Positions 34,466 through 46,400 of a stretch of DNA of 64,000 bases are shown piece by piece (position 1 is the stretch's first letter; each line of letters begins with the position of its first letter). The stretch is from positions 1-64,000 of the forward strand of contig JABANN010000060.1 in assembly GCA_013115125.1 (NCBI GenBank). The letters are read 5' to 3'. The translations under genes were made by a program, and so were the position numbers. Under the pieces are notes generated by a model. The model worked only from the letters and a program-made list of their open reading frames with translations. It did no database searches and was not told the DNA's origin. Origin of the DNA: Perkinsus olseni (Eukaryota > Perkinsozoa > Perkinsida).

Positions 34466-37247
34466 ATGAAGACGCCCCAGCAATACCCAGCGGTCCGACA
34501 TATCAAAACCGAGCCGAGCCGGGCTGGGGCTGCTCCTGCCCGGCCCGCTGTAGCACCCCAAGCGATGGCATCGAACGTAGGGCGCGAGGGGTTGATTCGA
34601 AGAAAAGGCAACTTCTCAGACCCGAATCGATGGGGATAAACGGAGGGTCTCGACTCAACAGCCCAGTAAGGATGTTGTTGTCGTTGGGCAGGCCTCCCAA
34701 ACAACAGCACAGAGAGGAGATGTGAAAACAGAGTTAAAACCCGAACCATGGAAAATGGCGTCTTTTCGAGCGCCCTGATAGGCCCGCACCCACCAGTGCC
34801 AAGTCTAAGGAGCGGCCGCGTCGGCAGCAGCAACAGCAGCCGAGTTCAACACGGTCGCTGGTCGGGGACTCGGATAATAGGCGGTCCTTTGGCTTGAGTA
34901 GGAAAGACAGCAACGGGAAGGCTTCCGCTGTACCACCAGACTCAGCATTACCCTCCTCCGGTTCATGTTGGCTATGCCCGAAGAGGAAGGAACGAGAGGA
35001 ATCTTTGGTGACGGAGACGAAAGCCTTAAGGGCAAGGCTGGCCAGTAGAGAGGGGGAACTGGCCACGCTAGAGGAGAGGCTACAGGAGAGTGAACTCACT
35101 ATGACGCTGAAGAAACGAAAGCTAACGTCCACTGAGCAGAAGCTGAAGGATGTCAGTACTGTCCTGAGAAGGGTCATGATAAACCTTGGATACTCCCACA
35201 GGCCCAAACTGAGGTTATGTCGACCAAAGAGGCTCTGTCGAGTCTACAGGAAGCACACGCTGAGCTGAAGGCCCGGTGTGAAGGGCTTGTTAATGCCGCG
35301 AAGAAGTCCAAAACAGATCGGGAGGCGTTAGTGGAGAAGGTTCGTCGTGCCTGGTAGGGGTACCTGGGTAGGATCACACTCAGTTGAACGCAGTCGAGGC
35401 CCGGGCTAACTCGACCGAAAGTGAACTCATCTATTGCCAGGAGCAGGCCCATGGACTGCAGCAAAACCTTGATCAGGAGTGTAGGCTGAGAGAGGGGCTG
35501 TCAAGGGCCGTTGTCCAATGCCGCCATCAGGCGAGCATTCGAGGTCCCTTTCTGCGGAGCTACAACATTCTCGTGAGCATTGCGGGGCTCTGAAGGCTGA
35601 CCTGCAGGAGGCGCTAGGGAAGCTGCAGAGGGTATCTCGGGGTAGCGGGAGAAGTGGCCAAGCTCAAACGCAGGTGCTGAATGATCGGGCCAGTCTCCAG
35701 TCCGAGGTGGGCAGACTTCATGGAGACCTCGACAAGGCTAAGGCCAGTGAGTGCAGCACACCCTTGCCCTCACTCTGTTATGCTGTGCTTCATAGTCAGC
35801 AGCAGTGAAGTAGAGGTTGCGAGGGCCCTGGCGGGTGCGATAAGGGATGGTCTGAAAGCGTAGGGTGCCTGGTAGGCAGTGGAGATCGAGGAGGGCCTCC
35901 CTGCTAGGTTCGAGGGGCATAGCTTCCTCGACCTCCCAGCCACTAGAGCGTCTCTCGAGCTTTCCGACATCTCCCCAGTGAAACTCAGAAGCACGGAGTT
36001 GGTAGGGAAGGTCGTCCTTGACCTTCACATCGGTGAGCATGTAGGTGTCTACGGACTCGACTCGGTACGAAGGCACTGATGTGACTGTCCGATCCATGAC
36101 CCAGGAGGTGGTCTCCGAGCTGGCCCAGGTAGTTTTGTCGATTGCATGCTTCGAGCTAAGATGCGTCTACCGCCCTCAGTCACTCCCCCATACCGCGACC
36201 CAGGGCCGGATGCTGCACGCACGCCCAGCCATGGTAGGGCCATTTTCTATGCTAGCAGACCTTCCCTCGTACCTCAGCCCACGACGGCGGAGGGTGGCCA
36301 GCTAGGATCGATGACCCAGTGCTCAGCGATAGCTCAGAGAGACAACAGTACATCATCGATAGACGGGTGAGGGGCAGTCCAAGCGCGACTCGACCTTGTC
36401 CAGTCTTAGAGTGTCCCTGGGCTCTGCTGCTTCTGATGGGATTTCGGCTGACCAGCGAGAGGCTGTTGAGGGCAGCGTAGGCTGTAGACGGGGCGGCTCT
36501 TCCGAGGCGATAGGTCGGGCTGGTCAGGTGGCCCGGGCCATGGACACGCAAGAACAACTAGAGGGCGTTGGAGGTAATGGCGGTACCATCCTCAGCAGGG
36601 ACTCGAGGAGGACGTCTGTTAGGCACTCAAATGATGTGGACGGAGGAGGCTGATGTGATCAGTGGGGCGTCGGCTGACTGGTAGCCGTCCTCGGCAGGCG
36701 CTAGAGGAGGATTCGAAGGAGGCACAGCTGCCAGCGACGGCGGGGATGCTGCAGCCCACCGCTGATGTACCGCAGCAGGAGGCCGCTCTCGACGACGACG
36801 AGTTCGCGGATTTTCCTGAAGATATCCCGTCACTGGGCCAGGAGAATAGTGAGGGCCGGTTTGCCAAGTCTAGGCGACCTCATGCCAGGTCTCCAAGGGG
36901 GGACCTTCGATGACCTCGCCGAGTTCGACATTGACGCCTTGCCTGGCCGGAGTGGAGGCAGTGGACAGGTGGAGGAAGGGGCCTTCTCTGAGTAGTCCTG
37001 TGCCGCCCGAGGACCGGAGAGCGGGCCCGCATTTTTCAGTGACTTTGCCGATTTCGACCTATCCCAGCACCCTGCCCGTATGGCAGCTGAGCGGGTCTGT
37101 AACGACAGCCTACTGGCGGACCTCGATCTCGAAGACACCTTCTCGTCTCTGTCTGCCGACAAGCCCCGGAGGCCAGCTGCTCACCAGGCCCAGACTGATG
37201 GGCTCAACGGTGCCGTCGACGAGTTGGCCGACTTCGACGATTTTTGA
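34466..37247 (+). CDS. Coiled-coil protein with acidic DFADFD-type tail, exon joins incomplete
   Basis: Coding exons are visible at ~34.8-35.17 kb (ESLVTETKALRARLASREGE, ELATLEERLQESELTMTLKK), 35.2-35.34 kb (SLQEAHAELKARCEGLVNAA), 35.38-35.53 kb, 35.55-35.75 kb (LKADLQEALGKLQRV) and 35.88-36.0 kb, all heptad-rich. The 3' part is acidic with repeated short motifs: DDEFADFPEDIPSLG, FDDLAEFDIDALPG, SDFADFDLSQHP and a final VDELADFDDF at 37244. Such Phe-Asp motifs bind adaptor appendages in trafficking proteins, but that role is inference. The 5' end and several joins, especially 36.1-36.7 kb, are not resolved. It may be fused to the FHA exons upstream. Confidence 0.5.
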
Positions 37248-37447
37248 ATGAGGAGCCTGCCTCAGTTTAATAAGCGTACAGTAGCAGCCCTAAGTAAACC
37301 GGGATAATGACTCCAAGTCACTGACGACCAGTGGCTTGCTTCACTGAGCATGTTACTAGTGTTTTTCACACCCCTGATGCTGTTGCATGCTGCAGTGGGA
37401 GGGGCCTTCTCCCGGCCGTTTCGGAGACCAGACGAGTTTTTATATGC

Positions 37448-37900
37448 ATGACATCATCATCGTCGCTGCCTCCACCCCCGCCGGAGCCTCCGGGCCCGGA
37501 CGATTGCTGCGGAAGTGGCTGCTGCCCCTGCATCTGGGATACGTAGGAGGACCGGCCAAGCAGGAATGCAGTCATTGACCATGGCAGGTACTATGATATT
37601 GTAGAGCGTTGGGAGGCCACCTATGGGTGCTCGCTAGAAGAGTATGCGAGGCGGCAGGAGAGCAACCCGGAGGAGAAGGAGCAAGACCGGTCTGGCGGCA
37701 CCAGCTCGGAGCGTTCGACGGAAGACGGCGGAGAGTCTTCCAAGGCAGGCCAGTTGGTTGCGAGCGTGAAACATGCCCATGACTGTGTTGGCCTGTTCTG
37801 GAGACTGCGGCGATCGGTGGGTCCCTCGCAGTCCTCTTCCCGCTACCAGTGCCTCTGTCCCATCAGGCCCTTGTATCCCCGAGGCTCTTGCGGCTCCTAG
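37448..37900 (+). CDS. Oxidoreductase-like domain protein, two exons
   Basis: Exons 37448-37542 and 37588-37900 join in phase to 135 residues. The N-terminus has PPPPPEPPGPDDCCGSG followed by CCPCIWDTYYDIVERWE, the short 'oxidoreductase-like' motif (PPEP-x-n-CC-x-SG-C-x-x-C-x-W) found in small mitochondrial and nuclear proteins such as OXLD1 and fungal homologues. The intron of 45 nt interrupts the motif and must be removed to join CIWDT to YYDIVERWEATYG. The rest is charged, with a short Cys-containing end. The biochemical role of the family is not well known. Confidence 0.7.
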
Positions 37901-38191
37901 CTGCACATGCACCCATGTTATGACACTAAGTGGAGGAGGCCCAGTGACCCGACAGTCGTCCAACGCGGGGAAGGCAGCCAGATCAGCCATGACAGAGACC
38001 GGTTATTTTTGTACAGCATGCTGCGATATAGAATTGCTTATTTTCACTTGGGTCCTCAAAGGTTCCTGCCCTACTAGTACCATAACTTTCCTTTCTCTCA
38101 GCTTGTGATATCTTAGCTCCCTCCTAGTGTGCTGTGTTGGAGTCGATCTGGATGGTCGATCCTGGGGAACTTGGAATCCTGCCTTGGAAGC

Positions 38192-39962
38192 ATGACCCCG
38201 GCAGAGGAGCTCCTTCGGGAGGTGTCAAGGGCGGCCGCCGAGCTCCCGGCCTGGAGGGAGTCTCTGCGACCAGTGCTCAAAGACGGGCTCCTGCAGCACT
38301 TGAAGGAGCACGGGTTAAGGCGGTTCTCTGATATTGAATTCCCTGAGGAGCGACAGGCAGTGATGGGCGAGCTGTTCACCAACCACGCCGACCAGCTGAG
38401 GTGCCTTCGAAACTGCCTTGACGCCCTCATAGAGGAGAAGCTTACGGATATGCTACTGCTGGACGGCCGCGGCTCAGACGAGGACGTCTTGGGGCAGGCC
38501 ACTGACCTGGCGGCCGGTGCTGCGGTCATGCTCCTAGATCGACTAAGGCACCTCAACCCGAGGGTGTTCCTATCGCGGCTAGTGGCTGCAAGACCGAACG
38601 ACCGCCTCCGCCGTGTCCTCTGGGATCGGTTGCTTGTGAAGATTGATATAAGAGACTCTCAAGACCCGACGGAAGTATGCCACGGGGGCGTCGAACAGAC
38701 CCTAGACGAGGCTCTCGGCTCCTACGGTGTCCGTCTCTCTCGGAGCGTGGTTGCCGAGGTGGAGCGGTTGGTGACGGAGTGCCCGGAGGCCACGCCCTCA
38801 GAGCCGGCCTTAGTGTGCTCAGCGGTGGTCCTGGTGCTGGTCTACGGCGTGAGTCCTGTGAATCACCGGAGGTACAGAAAACTGCTGTCCCTGACACAAG
38901 CCTGGGATGCAGCCGTCGCTGCGGCGACACTCTCGAGTCGTGAAGCCCCTCTGTGGCTAGGGAAGCGCTTCCTCGACCCGACAATTGACCAGGAATGCAC
39001 CAAGCTAGTATGGGACCAGCTGCTCCTAGCGACCCCTCGTGGCGCTGCCGTTGCGGGAGTGGTCAGCATATGCACTGAGGCCCTCCTCGACTGCTTGGCC
39101 GAGTCGTCTGCCCTTCTCTCTGGCGAGGCTTTCCACATAGCTCTGCGGTCGAGGAGAGCCGACCTTGCCGAGGTCATCTGCGGCCGCGGTTGGCGGTCGT
39201 TGGATGAGCCCTCGAGGGTCCCTCCGTCAGGGCTGCCTTGTCTCAGCAGCTCAGCGGACGCGGAGCACCCCCAGGCAAGTGACTGTCAAGCGCCTCAACA
39301 TGGTCTATCCGTCACAACAGAGCCGGTCGGTGGGGTCACCCGGTCAGCAAAGGAGCCCGAAGATGGTCGGGTCGCCACCGGCATGTCGATAGAATCTTTA
39401 CGGTACGCCGGAGACCTGATCAGCAAAGGCGCTAACGCGAGTCGAGCCGGCCTCTCCTTGGAGCTGCGGGAAGGAAAGCGTATCCAACTGCCCCCCATCA
39501 ACCCCTTCGGGCTCGTGGACTCTGTCTCAGAGGTGCCCCGTCCGTGTGACCAGCGCCAAGTATCATCTTCCACAGGTCGCTGAGCATTGCTTGATACATG
39601 CAGACGAGGACCTCCTTACCTCTCCGACCGCTACGGCCTCCCTCCGGCAGGAGCTGCTGGATTGCCTCATCTCCAAGTTCGACGGGGATAGCATGGTCGT
39701 CGACGACAGGAGTGTCCCTGTCAAGAGGGTGGAGATCAGCATAGGTTGGGTCGGCCCCAGTTGGCCCTCAGTCGGCTGTCGGCCCCTGTCAGGCTCCGTC
39801 AAGGCTACGCTCTGTGTTACTCCCACTACGGCAGCACCGGAGTCCACCGCCTTCCTCGATGCGTGCATGCGTGCTGTGGGAAGGGCTAATTTTGGCGACG
39901 AAGCTTTGATGATGGAAGCTCTGAAGTATCTTTGGTTGAAGCTTGCTCATGATACTGGATAG
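38192..39962 (+). CDS. Helical protein of unknown family, two exons
   Basis: Exon 38192-39532 and exon 39576-39962 join through a 43-nt intron to 575 residues. The start is the first ATG in a frame open from 38129. The N-terminal 300 residues are alpha-helical and rich in Leu, Arg and acidic residues (start MTPAEELLREVSRAAAELPA, later LLSGEAFHIALRSRRADLAE), suggesting a helical-repeat or scaffold protein. A Ser/Pro linker then precedes a second helical block (AEHCLIHADEDLLTSP). No catalytic motif or known domain was recognised. It is followed 69 bases later by LAS1 on the same strand. Confidence 0.55.
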
Positions 39963-40031
39963 CCGTGTCCCCTTCTTTGTGTTGCGTTACCAAGAGTCTC
40001 ATTACACCCAAGCAGCAGTCATCCCTCCTTG

Positions 40032-41400
40032 ATGGCCTCCGCTGGTACTGGGCTGCCGGGGAAGACCCTACCCTGGGCAGACTGGCACGAGTGGCTCCGA
40101 TGTTACCAGGGCCTGTCGGGCCAGAGTGTCAAGGAAAAGCTAGAAGCCGTATCTTTGGTCGACCTGTGGCGGATACGGGGAAGGGTAGAAGTCGTTCGCA
40201 TCCGAAGTGACTGCTAGTAGTGATGACCCCAGGTGCCAGTGGCTGTCGACATCACCGGCATGGTCCTGCAGATAATGTGCCACGACCCCTACTTCACTCC
40301 GGAGACCACAGCGCAGGTGTCCTTAGACGAGTGAGTGAGGGTCGGCCGAAGCATGGTGGTAACCACGCCCTCCTCCCTAGGCTACAGCAGCTCTACAGCC
40401 TCGCCGTCATCCGCCTCTGTAACGGTGTTATCGACACTGAGCAGAAAGGGCTGGTGGCGCAGAGTCAGGTAGGCCTTCATAGCCTGCTGACGTGGGGCTG
40501 ATCTCCGACTGTTGCAGGACTCCATTGCCCGACGGATCGGCTTCCCAACGTGGCTTGTCGAGCTGCGCCACGAGGCAACTCACGGCAGCACCCTCCCCAC
40601 CATCCATGTTCTGCGGATGGCGGCCGAGAGTATCTTGAGGTGAGATCCACCCTATTCCGTAATGTGCATGCTCAACCTAAAGATACCTCGACAAGAACTA
40701 CTGGTCACGGCAATATGCCCAGCTAGATGCACACGGTGTCTTTGCGATGACACAGCCCGATGCAGACTACGGCGATGTTCGACTGCCTCGTGGATCTTCC
40801 GAGGACCAGTGCGTGTTGCTGCGGAAGAAGCTGGCCGCCCTCGGCCACGGCGTGGGAGTGACGGAAGCTGTAGGTCTCCTCCACCGCAGCACAGCCGTAC
40901 CGTGCTTTTCTCCAGGTGAAGTACTTCACGTCTTCTCTAAGTAAGGTTGCCTCGACTGACGACATCCGGGAGATGCTCCTCAATGTCACACAGAATGTGA
41001 CGCCTGCGACCGAGAGAGGTGCCCGGTTCTTCGCCATCTCCTCTTCACCAGCCCCCTCCTATCAGGTGCTTCTGTCGTTGACGTCCTCGCCGGCGCCCTA
41101 GAGTTCCTCGAGGTCAAGCGGCCCGGTTTGGGCCGGGGTTTGGCCCGGTCGCTGCTCGAGCGAGGCGACGACACGGCCGAGGGTAAGCGGTCCATGCAGT
41201 GGTTCGAGGCCCTCTCGAGACGGTCCGCCATGAGCGGAGCGAAGAAGGTATGTTTCGAAATGACTAGCAAGAACCCCTCCGTTATCGATTGCCTCGGCGA
41301 CCCCCGCCTTACTGCGGCCTTCAACTCAAACGAGCGTCCCCCTGACGCAAAAATCCTAGCGGAGATAGAGGAGGTCGCGCTAGGTCTCGGCTGTCCGTAA
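40032..41400 (+). CDS. LAS1: LAS1 pre-rRNA ITS2 endonuclease
   Basis: Exons 40032-40184, 40233-40330, 40381-40468, 40518-40639, 40683 to ~40.87 kb and two later ones. LAS1 is a HEPN-type nuclease that cuts ITS2 during 60S ribosome maturation with the kinase Grc3. The N-terminus has LPWADWHEWLRC and DLWRIRGRVPVAVDITGMVL. The core is unmistakable: IRLCNGVIDTEQKG, SIARRIGFPTWLVELRHEAT with the RHxxTH catalytic motif (RHEATH), LPTIHVLRMAAESIL and YLDKNYW. Intron 40640-40682 uses the AG of the recurring word aacctaaag as its acceptor. The C-terminal part (VKYFTSSLSKVAS, EMTSKNPSVIDCLGDPRLT) is poorly conserved in the family, and the join near 41.05 kb is unresolved. Confidence 0.85.
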
Positions 41401-41575
41401 ATTACCAATTTCCTGACGTACTGTTCTGCTGTTTGAGTTTATTAAATACTGCTCGGTCACACGAGACCCCACCCTTAACTTTGATAATGCCTGTGGAGGT
41501 TGGGAGCTCAAGACCCGCGAAATCCAGCCAGAGGGGGAATCACTATCATCAACATCATCATCGTCTTCGTCATCA

Positions 41576-44399
41576 TCATGATAATACTTGGACGGTTCGT
41601 CGACGCTTCGCGAGAATGTCCACCTTGAAGCTAGCAATGGAGGCGCGCAGATCCTTCGTCGTATTCCGTAACTCTGCAACAAAAGGACGTAAAACCGCCA
41701 CGGAAAGTAACTGTACAGAATGATCATGAATAACATCTCTTCGGCATCGGCGCTAGGGCATCAGGAGGAGGGGCCACGATCACGAAGGTGCTCTCGGAGC
41801 GAAGGGAGGTGCACTCGGTGGGGACTGTGCTTCTTGGCGAGCCGACAGACTCAGCGGGGCTGCAGAGGAGGGACTGTGCCCGAGGGGAGTAGGTGGTTGA
41901 CAGTCTGTTGTTGGCGGTGAACCTGAAAGAGCAATCAAGGACTAGCTATACCCGTCACTCACCGTCTAACACCGCGCCGTCGTCTCAGCACGTCAGCCCT
42001 TCTGGGGTCAGAAAGGCAGTGGTCCGCCCAGACGCCGAAGACCTTCAGCGCCACGTCGAGATCCTGTTGGACCCGCAGTGTTCGCACTGTCTCCCGCCGC
42101 CGATAGACCAACTCCGTTAGGGCCGTCCACGCTCGGAAGTGCGCCCTCAACTTGGTGGAAGCTTCGCGAATTTCACGCCGCTCGTCGAAAGCCATCCTGA
42201 GGACCCTTCCGATCTGCTCGGTCTCGCGTACGTGGACTCGCCAGCCGGCCAGAGCAAACTTCGCTAAAGTGGAGTTCCGCTGAACCACCGCCAGTCGAGA
42301 TCGTTCGCGTGCTCGTCGACATCGCCCGACCCCAAGGCGCCAGCGGCTGAGCCATCGGCCAGCAGTGAGCCTCGCCCCGGCCTCGATGCTCTCACGGCTG
42401 AGGGCAGCCCAGTGGAGGCAATGACGGCGTAGAGACGCGGCGCGGCAGCGAAGGCGGAAATTCCTCGCAGTGTGACGGACACAGGAGTGGTTCAACGCGA
42501 TGATCAACCACTTCCGCAATGCTGCTCGGAGGACCTAACCAGCGCTTTGTCCGACGAGAGGGGGCAGCGGCACAGTAGTAGCTCACTTTTCCCTGGGAGG
42601 CTCGGGAGCACTCATCGGCTCTGCGGTGCTGTGCAAATGCTGCCAGCCAGGCGTGGATGCTCCTCCCGGCCACTCGGGCTTCCACTGCCGATCGGGCGAT
42701 CCAGAACAGCTCCGAAGTGACGTGCCTGAAGGCGCAATTGCCTCGAGCTTGGAATGGAAGCGCACCTTAGGTTGATTCGCGCCTTCCACCAGCGCATCGC
42801 CCGTTGGCCCAGGGCAGCCGTACAGCGCAGTGCCATCTCCTCTGCGGCCCTCTCCCTGGCCTGCTGTTGTCCAATCTGCAAGGTGACTCCTCTCCGATAC
42901 CCCTCCCACGCCCGCCGGATGAGCAGCTCCCGTCGCTTCCCCTCAGCCAATAGCCGATTGCGTCGGATCCGCCCAACCCACGTCTCGAGCCAAACCCTGG
43001 TGGCATCAGCGACGTACCGTCGATGGAACTTAACAGCTCGGGCGAGTAGAGACCACTCGCCCAAGATGACGCGGTGGTGCTGCATCTCCCTCCTCCCCCT
43101 AGCCGCCCTGCCCAGGAGCCGCACGACAGCCCATGACCACCATGAGACGAGGGCTCGGCGCGCCAAGGCCGCACTCCGCCTTGCGATAAGTCCCCCACAC
43201 AGCCGCAGGGTCCGCATCTCGCTGACCGTAGCTCTCCAGCAGCCGAGGGTTCTTCTGAACCTCCGCCTGTCCTTGCTGTCGATGACTCTTGTGATGACCA
43301 CTTGACGCCGCCACAGCATCCAAGTGAGCCGTCTTAGGCGCCCCTCCTCGGCTGCCCTCCGCGTCAGGAGCTTCCATCGTACGTAGGCGCGTCGCTTGGC
43401 GGTAGCACGGGCACGCTTCAACTCAGCGACGCGGCGTCGCCACAGCCTCACGGAGTAACTCAGTAATCGTTGCTGACGGAAGTGTCGAATCCGAAGCCGC
43501 TCGTGACGGGATGCCTTCCGGAACTCCCTCAGGACTCGAAGCAGCAGGTACCTCCGCCGCTGCCGCCCTGCGATCTTCTGCTTCGCTCGAACCGCTTCGG
43601 CCGTCCTGTTCCGCCAGGCCATTAGGGAGGCCTGTAGACTTCGTCGTTGCCACCGAGCTTTCCCGAATGTCCGACTGGCGATGGTGATGGAGACAAGACG
43701 TCCCCAGGAGGCGATAAACCTAGGGAAGCGCAGCAGCTTCCACCGAAATGCAGCACGCCAGAACGCCCAACCCTCGAGGATGGCCAGCAGCGACCGGCGC
43801 TCGTACCACCGTTCGAGACGAGCGAGGCCGAGGGAACGACGCTTCCACGACTGGAAGAAGCGACTGATTTCCCTCGATCGTCCTAGACTGAGTGCCACTG
43901 TCATGCGGTACCACTTGGTAAAAACACCGGCCGCCACTCGGAGATCCACCCTGGTCCGCACTCGGGCCCACAGGAAGGCCTCCTCTCGCCTCACGTTCGC
44001 TAGGCAGGACCATGCATCCATCACCCTGATCAACAGGCTGCTGTGGTACCGATGGATGCTGCCCTCCAGCAGCCCTCGGAGGCGTCGACGCCGAGCCGTG
44101 TAATATCGGAGACGCCGCAAGGCTGGCTGTAGACAGGCGAGGAGGTCGTCTATTCTCCCGACCCGTTGGTGGAGGTCCTCCCGCCTCGCAACGGGCTGGG
44201 GGCTGCTCCTCCGGACCAACGGCTCAGTGAGGTAATCTTCCAAGGTAGGCGACAGCGCTGTAAAGGACGTTCGTAGCCGTGCTTGTACTATCCTGTTGAC
44301 GATCCTTGGAAGACTGTGAAGGCGAGCTGGTGGTCGACAGAGGCCCACAGGAGAGCGGGCGGAGGAGGAGGAGGAGGAGGAGGGCTTCATCCTCAACAC
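41576..44399 (-). CDS. SFI1: SFI1-like centrin-binding centriolar protein, five exons
   Basis: Exons 42766-44399, 42587-42725, 41963-42534, 41784-41922 and 41576-41710 join in phase to 872 residues. The protein consists almost entirely of Sfi1-type repeats, about 23-33 residues with a Trp near the end of each helix (examples RVMDAWSCLANVRREEAF, FTKWYRMTVALSLGR, ILEGWAFWRAAFRWKL, FIASWGRLVSITIASR, LMAWRNRTAEAVRAKQ, LGCWRATVSEMRTLR, FGVWADHCLSDPRRA). These bind centrin along the basal body or spindle pole. The N-terminus is MLRMKPSSSSSSSARSP. The C-terminal exons after 41.96 kb (ending AKRRRTVQVLS) are supported by phase only. Base composition and Arg richness are typical of the family. Confidence 0.8.
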
Positions 44400-44503
44400 C
44401 TCGCTGGACGATCGAAGTCACTCAGCCCGTCCGAATTGACTGTCTTCAAAATCAACGGTGGTCAAATGAGGTAACAACAGCGACTTCGTGCACACTGGAA
44501 TGG

Positions 44504-46398
44504 TCAAACATGGCGGAGAATCGACTTCTTCTGGATCTCAGCTGCGGCATTGCAGGCCGCCAGGGCCTGGGATTGCTCCAGAGGGAGCTTGTCGCTGGGC
44601 GGCAGCATCCTCCTCTCTTTACCTGACGAGTCGATCTCCCCCGGGGCCGCAGGAATGAGCTGTACTACTGATCGCCAATTTTCGAAGCTCGTCTTTCTTC
44701 TTAGAGTCATCGGCAAGTACAGAATCCGTCAGACCGGTCTCTTCTAGCAACTACGACGGCCAACGGGTGGGCGAGGGCAGCGAGGACGGGGAGCTCACCA
44801 GGTCCCAGTCATCTGCCAACTTCTCCTGCTGTGGCCGATGGAGGGACTCGCCGGTCTCGAAATTATGGAAGTACTTGGAACCTAGGGCCGAGCTGAGACG
44901 CCACAGATGACAGCCTTTTTACCCCGACGGTCGAAGAAGGCGTGCCACTTGATGCCGAGTAGCGTGTGGGGTGGTACTGTTCTCGACAGGGACTCCAGTA
45001 GCTCCTTCCGAGGGTCCACCTCCCCCTTCGCCAGGACCCTCCCTCCAGGGCCCGACCCTGAGAGTTTGGAGGAGTGCATCGAGGGAGGCGACAGCGACTC
45101 ACCTTGAGATGCATCCTTCGTGGTGAGCTGGGCGTGTACGCCGTGGCCGACCGTCCGTCGCCGCCGAGGCTTTTCCCCGCCGCTGCTTTCCTCAAGATGG
45201 GAGTCGGCGTAGTCCCTAGTGTAGTCTATCTTCACTGGCTTCAAGTCTAGGAACCTGCCAACCGAATCCGTATCAGGCATGGTTCAACCTAAGATTCACC
45301 TTGGCAGCGTCTTGACGTGCTTTCTCGAGTAGCAGTCATGACAGTAGGAACCGAAGGTGTAGGTGCACTGCAACTTGGCCGGAAGAGTCCGGCAGAGACA
45401 ACACGGGATGAGATGGTTCGGGACGTGCAGCTTCCGATTGCCCTGAAGTTTTCTGTGCTCTTCCGCAAGGCCCTCGTGACCGGCCCACCTTCATGTGCAG
45501 CTTCTCAAAGCAAGTCTCACAGAAGCAGTCCCGGCACTTCGGACAGAAGCAGCTGCCAACGATACCGCACTCGACGCAGTAGACTTGCCCTGCCAGCCAA
45601 CACTGACCAGACGGCTGTCGTGGGCCTCCTACCCGCCTCATTGGGCCCTATGGCCAAGCTAGGATCCTCTTGCTCCAGTATCTCCTGCGAGATTGCGAAC
45701 CTGGTCACAACAGGGGCGCTGCTGGGCTGAATCTGCTTCGCTCCGCCGACCTGTTCCTCTCGTTGTCGATGATCTCAAGACAGTACTTCACCTCCTGCGT
45801 GTCGAGCTCGGCTTCCAAGCGATACTGCAGGGAGAAGGCCTTGAGGAATACCTTCATCGTCCGAACCTGACAGCCAGGCCTGGAGCTGCCACAGCGCAGG
45901 CCTTTCCCACCATGTAGGGTTCAGTAATGACGTCAACTTTGAGAACCTCCGCGATTTCTCGGACGTAGCGGGGCGAGATGAGTGGCTCTTGCGTGAGGAT
46001 GTTGGAGTTGCACTCGGCCTCGTACGACTGAGCAGAGGGTCAGGGAGGCCTCCAGAGCCAGCAGCAGCGGTACCCAGAGCATGCGGTTAATCCGCAGTTT
46101 GATATGCTCCTCCTTGGTGACGTGACGACAATGGTCGAGAAGCTGGGCGAAGTAGTCGTAGAACGGATGCTTCCAAGTTGACTCGGAGGTCTCGTTATTA
46201 ACATAGCAGATGATACCTGCCAACTCGAGAATGGCGCTTCCCCCTCGGACGTCGTTGCTCACTTCCAACGCCAATCACGGACGTCCACGGCTGCGGCAAC
46301 TCCTGATTGGCAAAGCTTTCGACAACCCAAGTGAACTCCTCGTCGATCTGCGGGTCGGCCTGAGGCGGACAGGGGCTCAACCTCACCAGCGCCTCCAT
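44504..46398 (-). CDS. WW-domain and B-box-type zinc protein, many exons
   Basis: From ATG 46398 the spliced product has a WW domain (ELPQPWTSVIGVGSIICYVN then NETSESTWKHPFYDYF, the W-x-HP type seen in CEP164-like proteins). A helical part SPRYVREIAEVLKVDVI and YCLEIIDNERNRFAISQE follows. Next is a Cys-rich pair of zinc modules (QVYCVECGIVGSCFCPKC, CFCETCFEKLHMK, then IPCCLCRTLPAKLQC, YCHDCYSRKH). A basic linker leads to a second WW-like unit (IKWHAFFDRRGSKYFHNFET). The introns are 40-50 nt. One contains gcggagcgaagc, and another (45253-45297) contains the word atcttaggtt in opposite orientation to its usual copies. The stop is at 44504. A ciliary or centrosomal role is suggested by the WW type, not shown. 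Confidence 0.65.
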
Positions 46399-46400
46399 CT

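Noticed and set aside
39549-39575. A 16-nt intron in the unknown gene before LAS1
   Set aside because: A 43-nt intron ending at the same acceptor gives the same phase and fits the usual length, so the shorter one is not needed.
45336-45641. Frameshift in the B-box zinc module near 45480
   Set aside because: A 46-nt phase-0 intron explains the change of frame and restores a sensible protein, so no break needs to be assumed.
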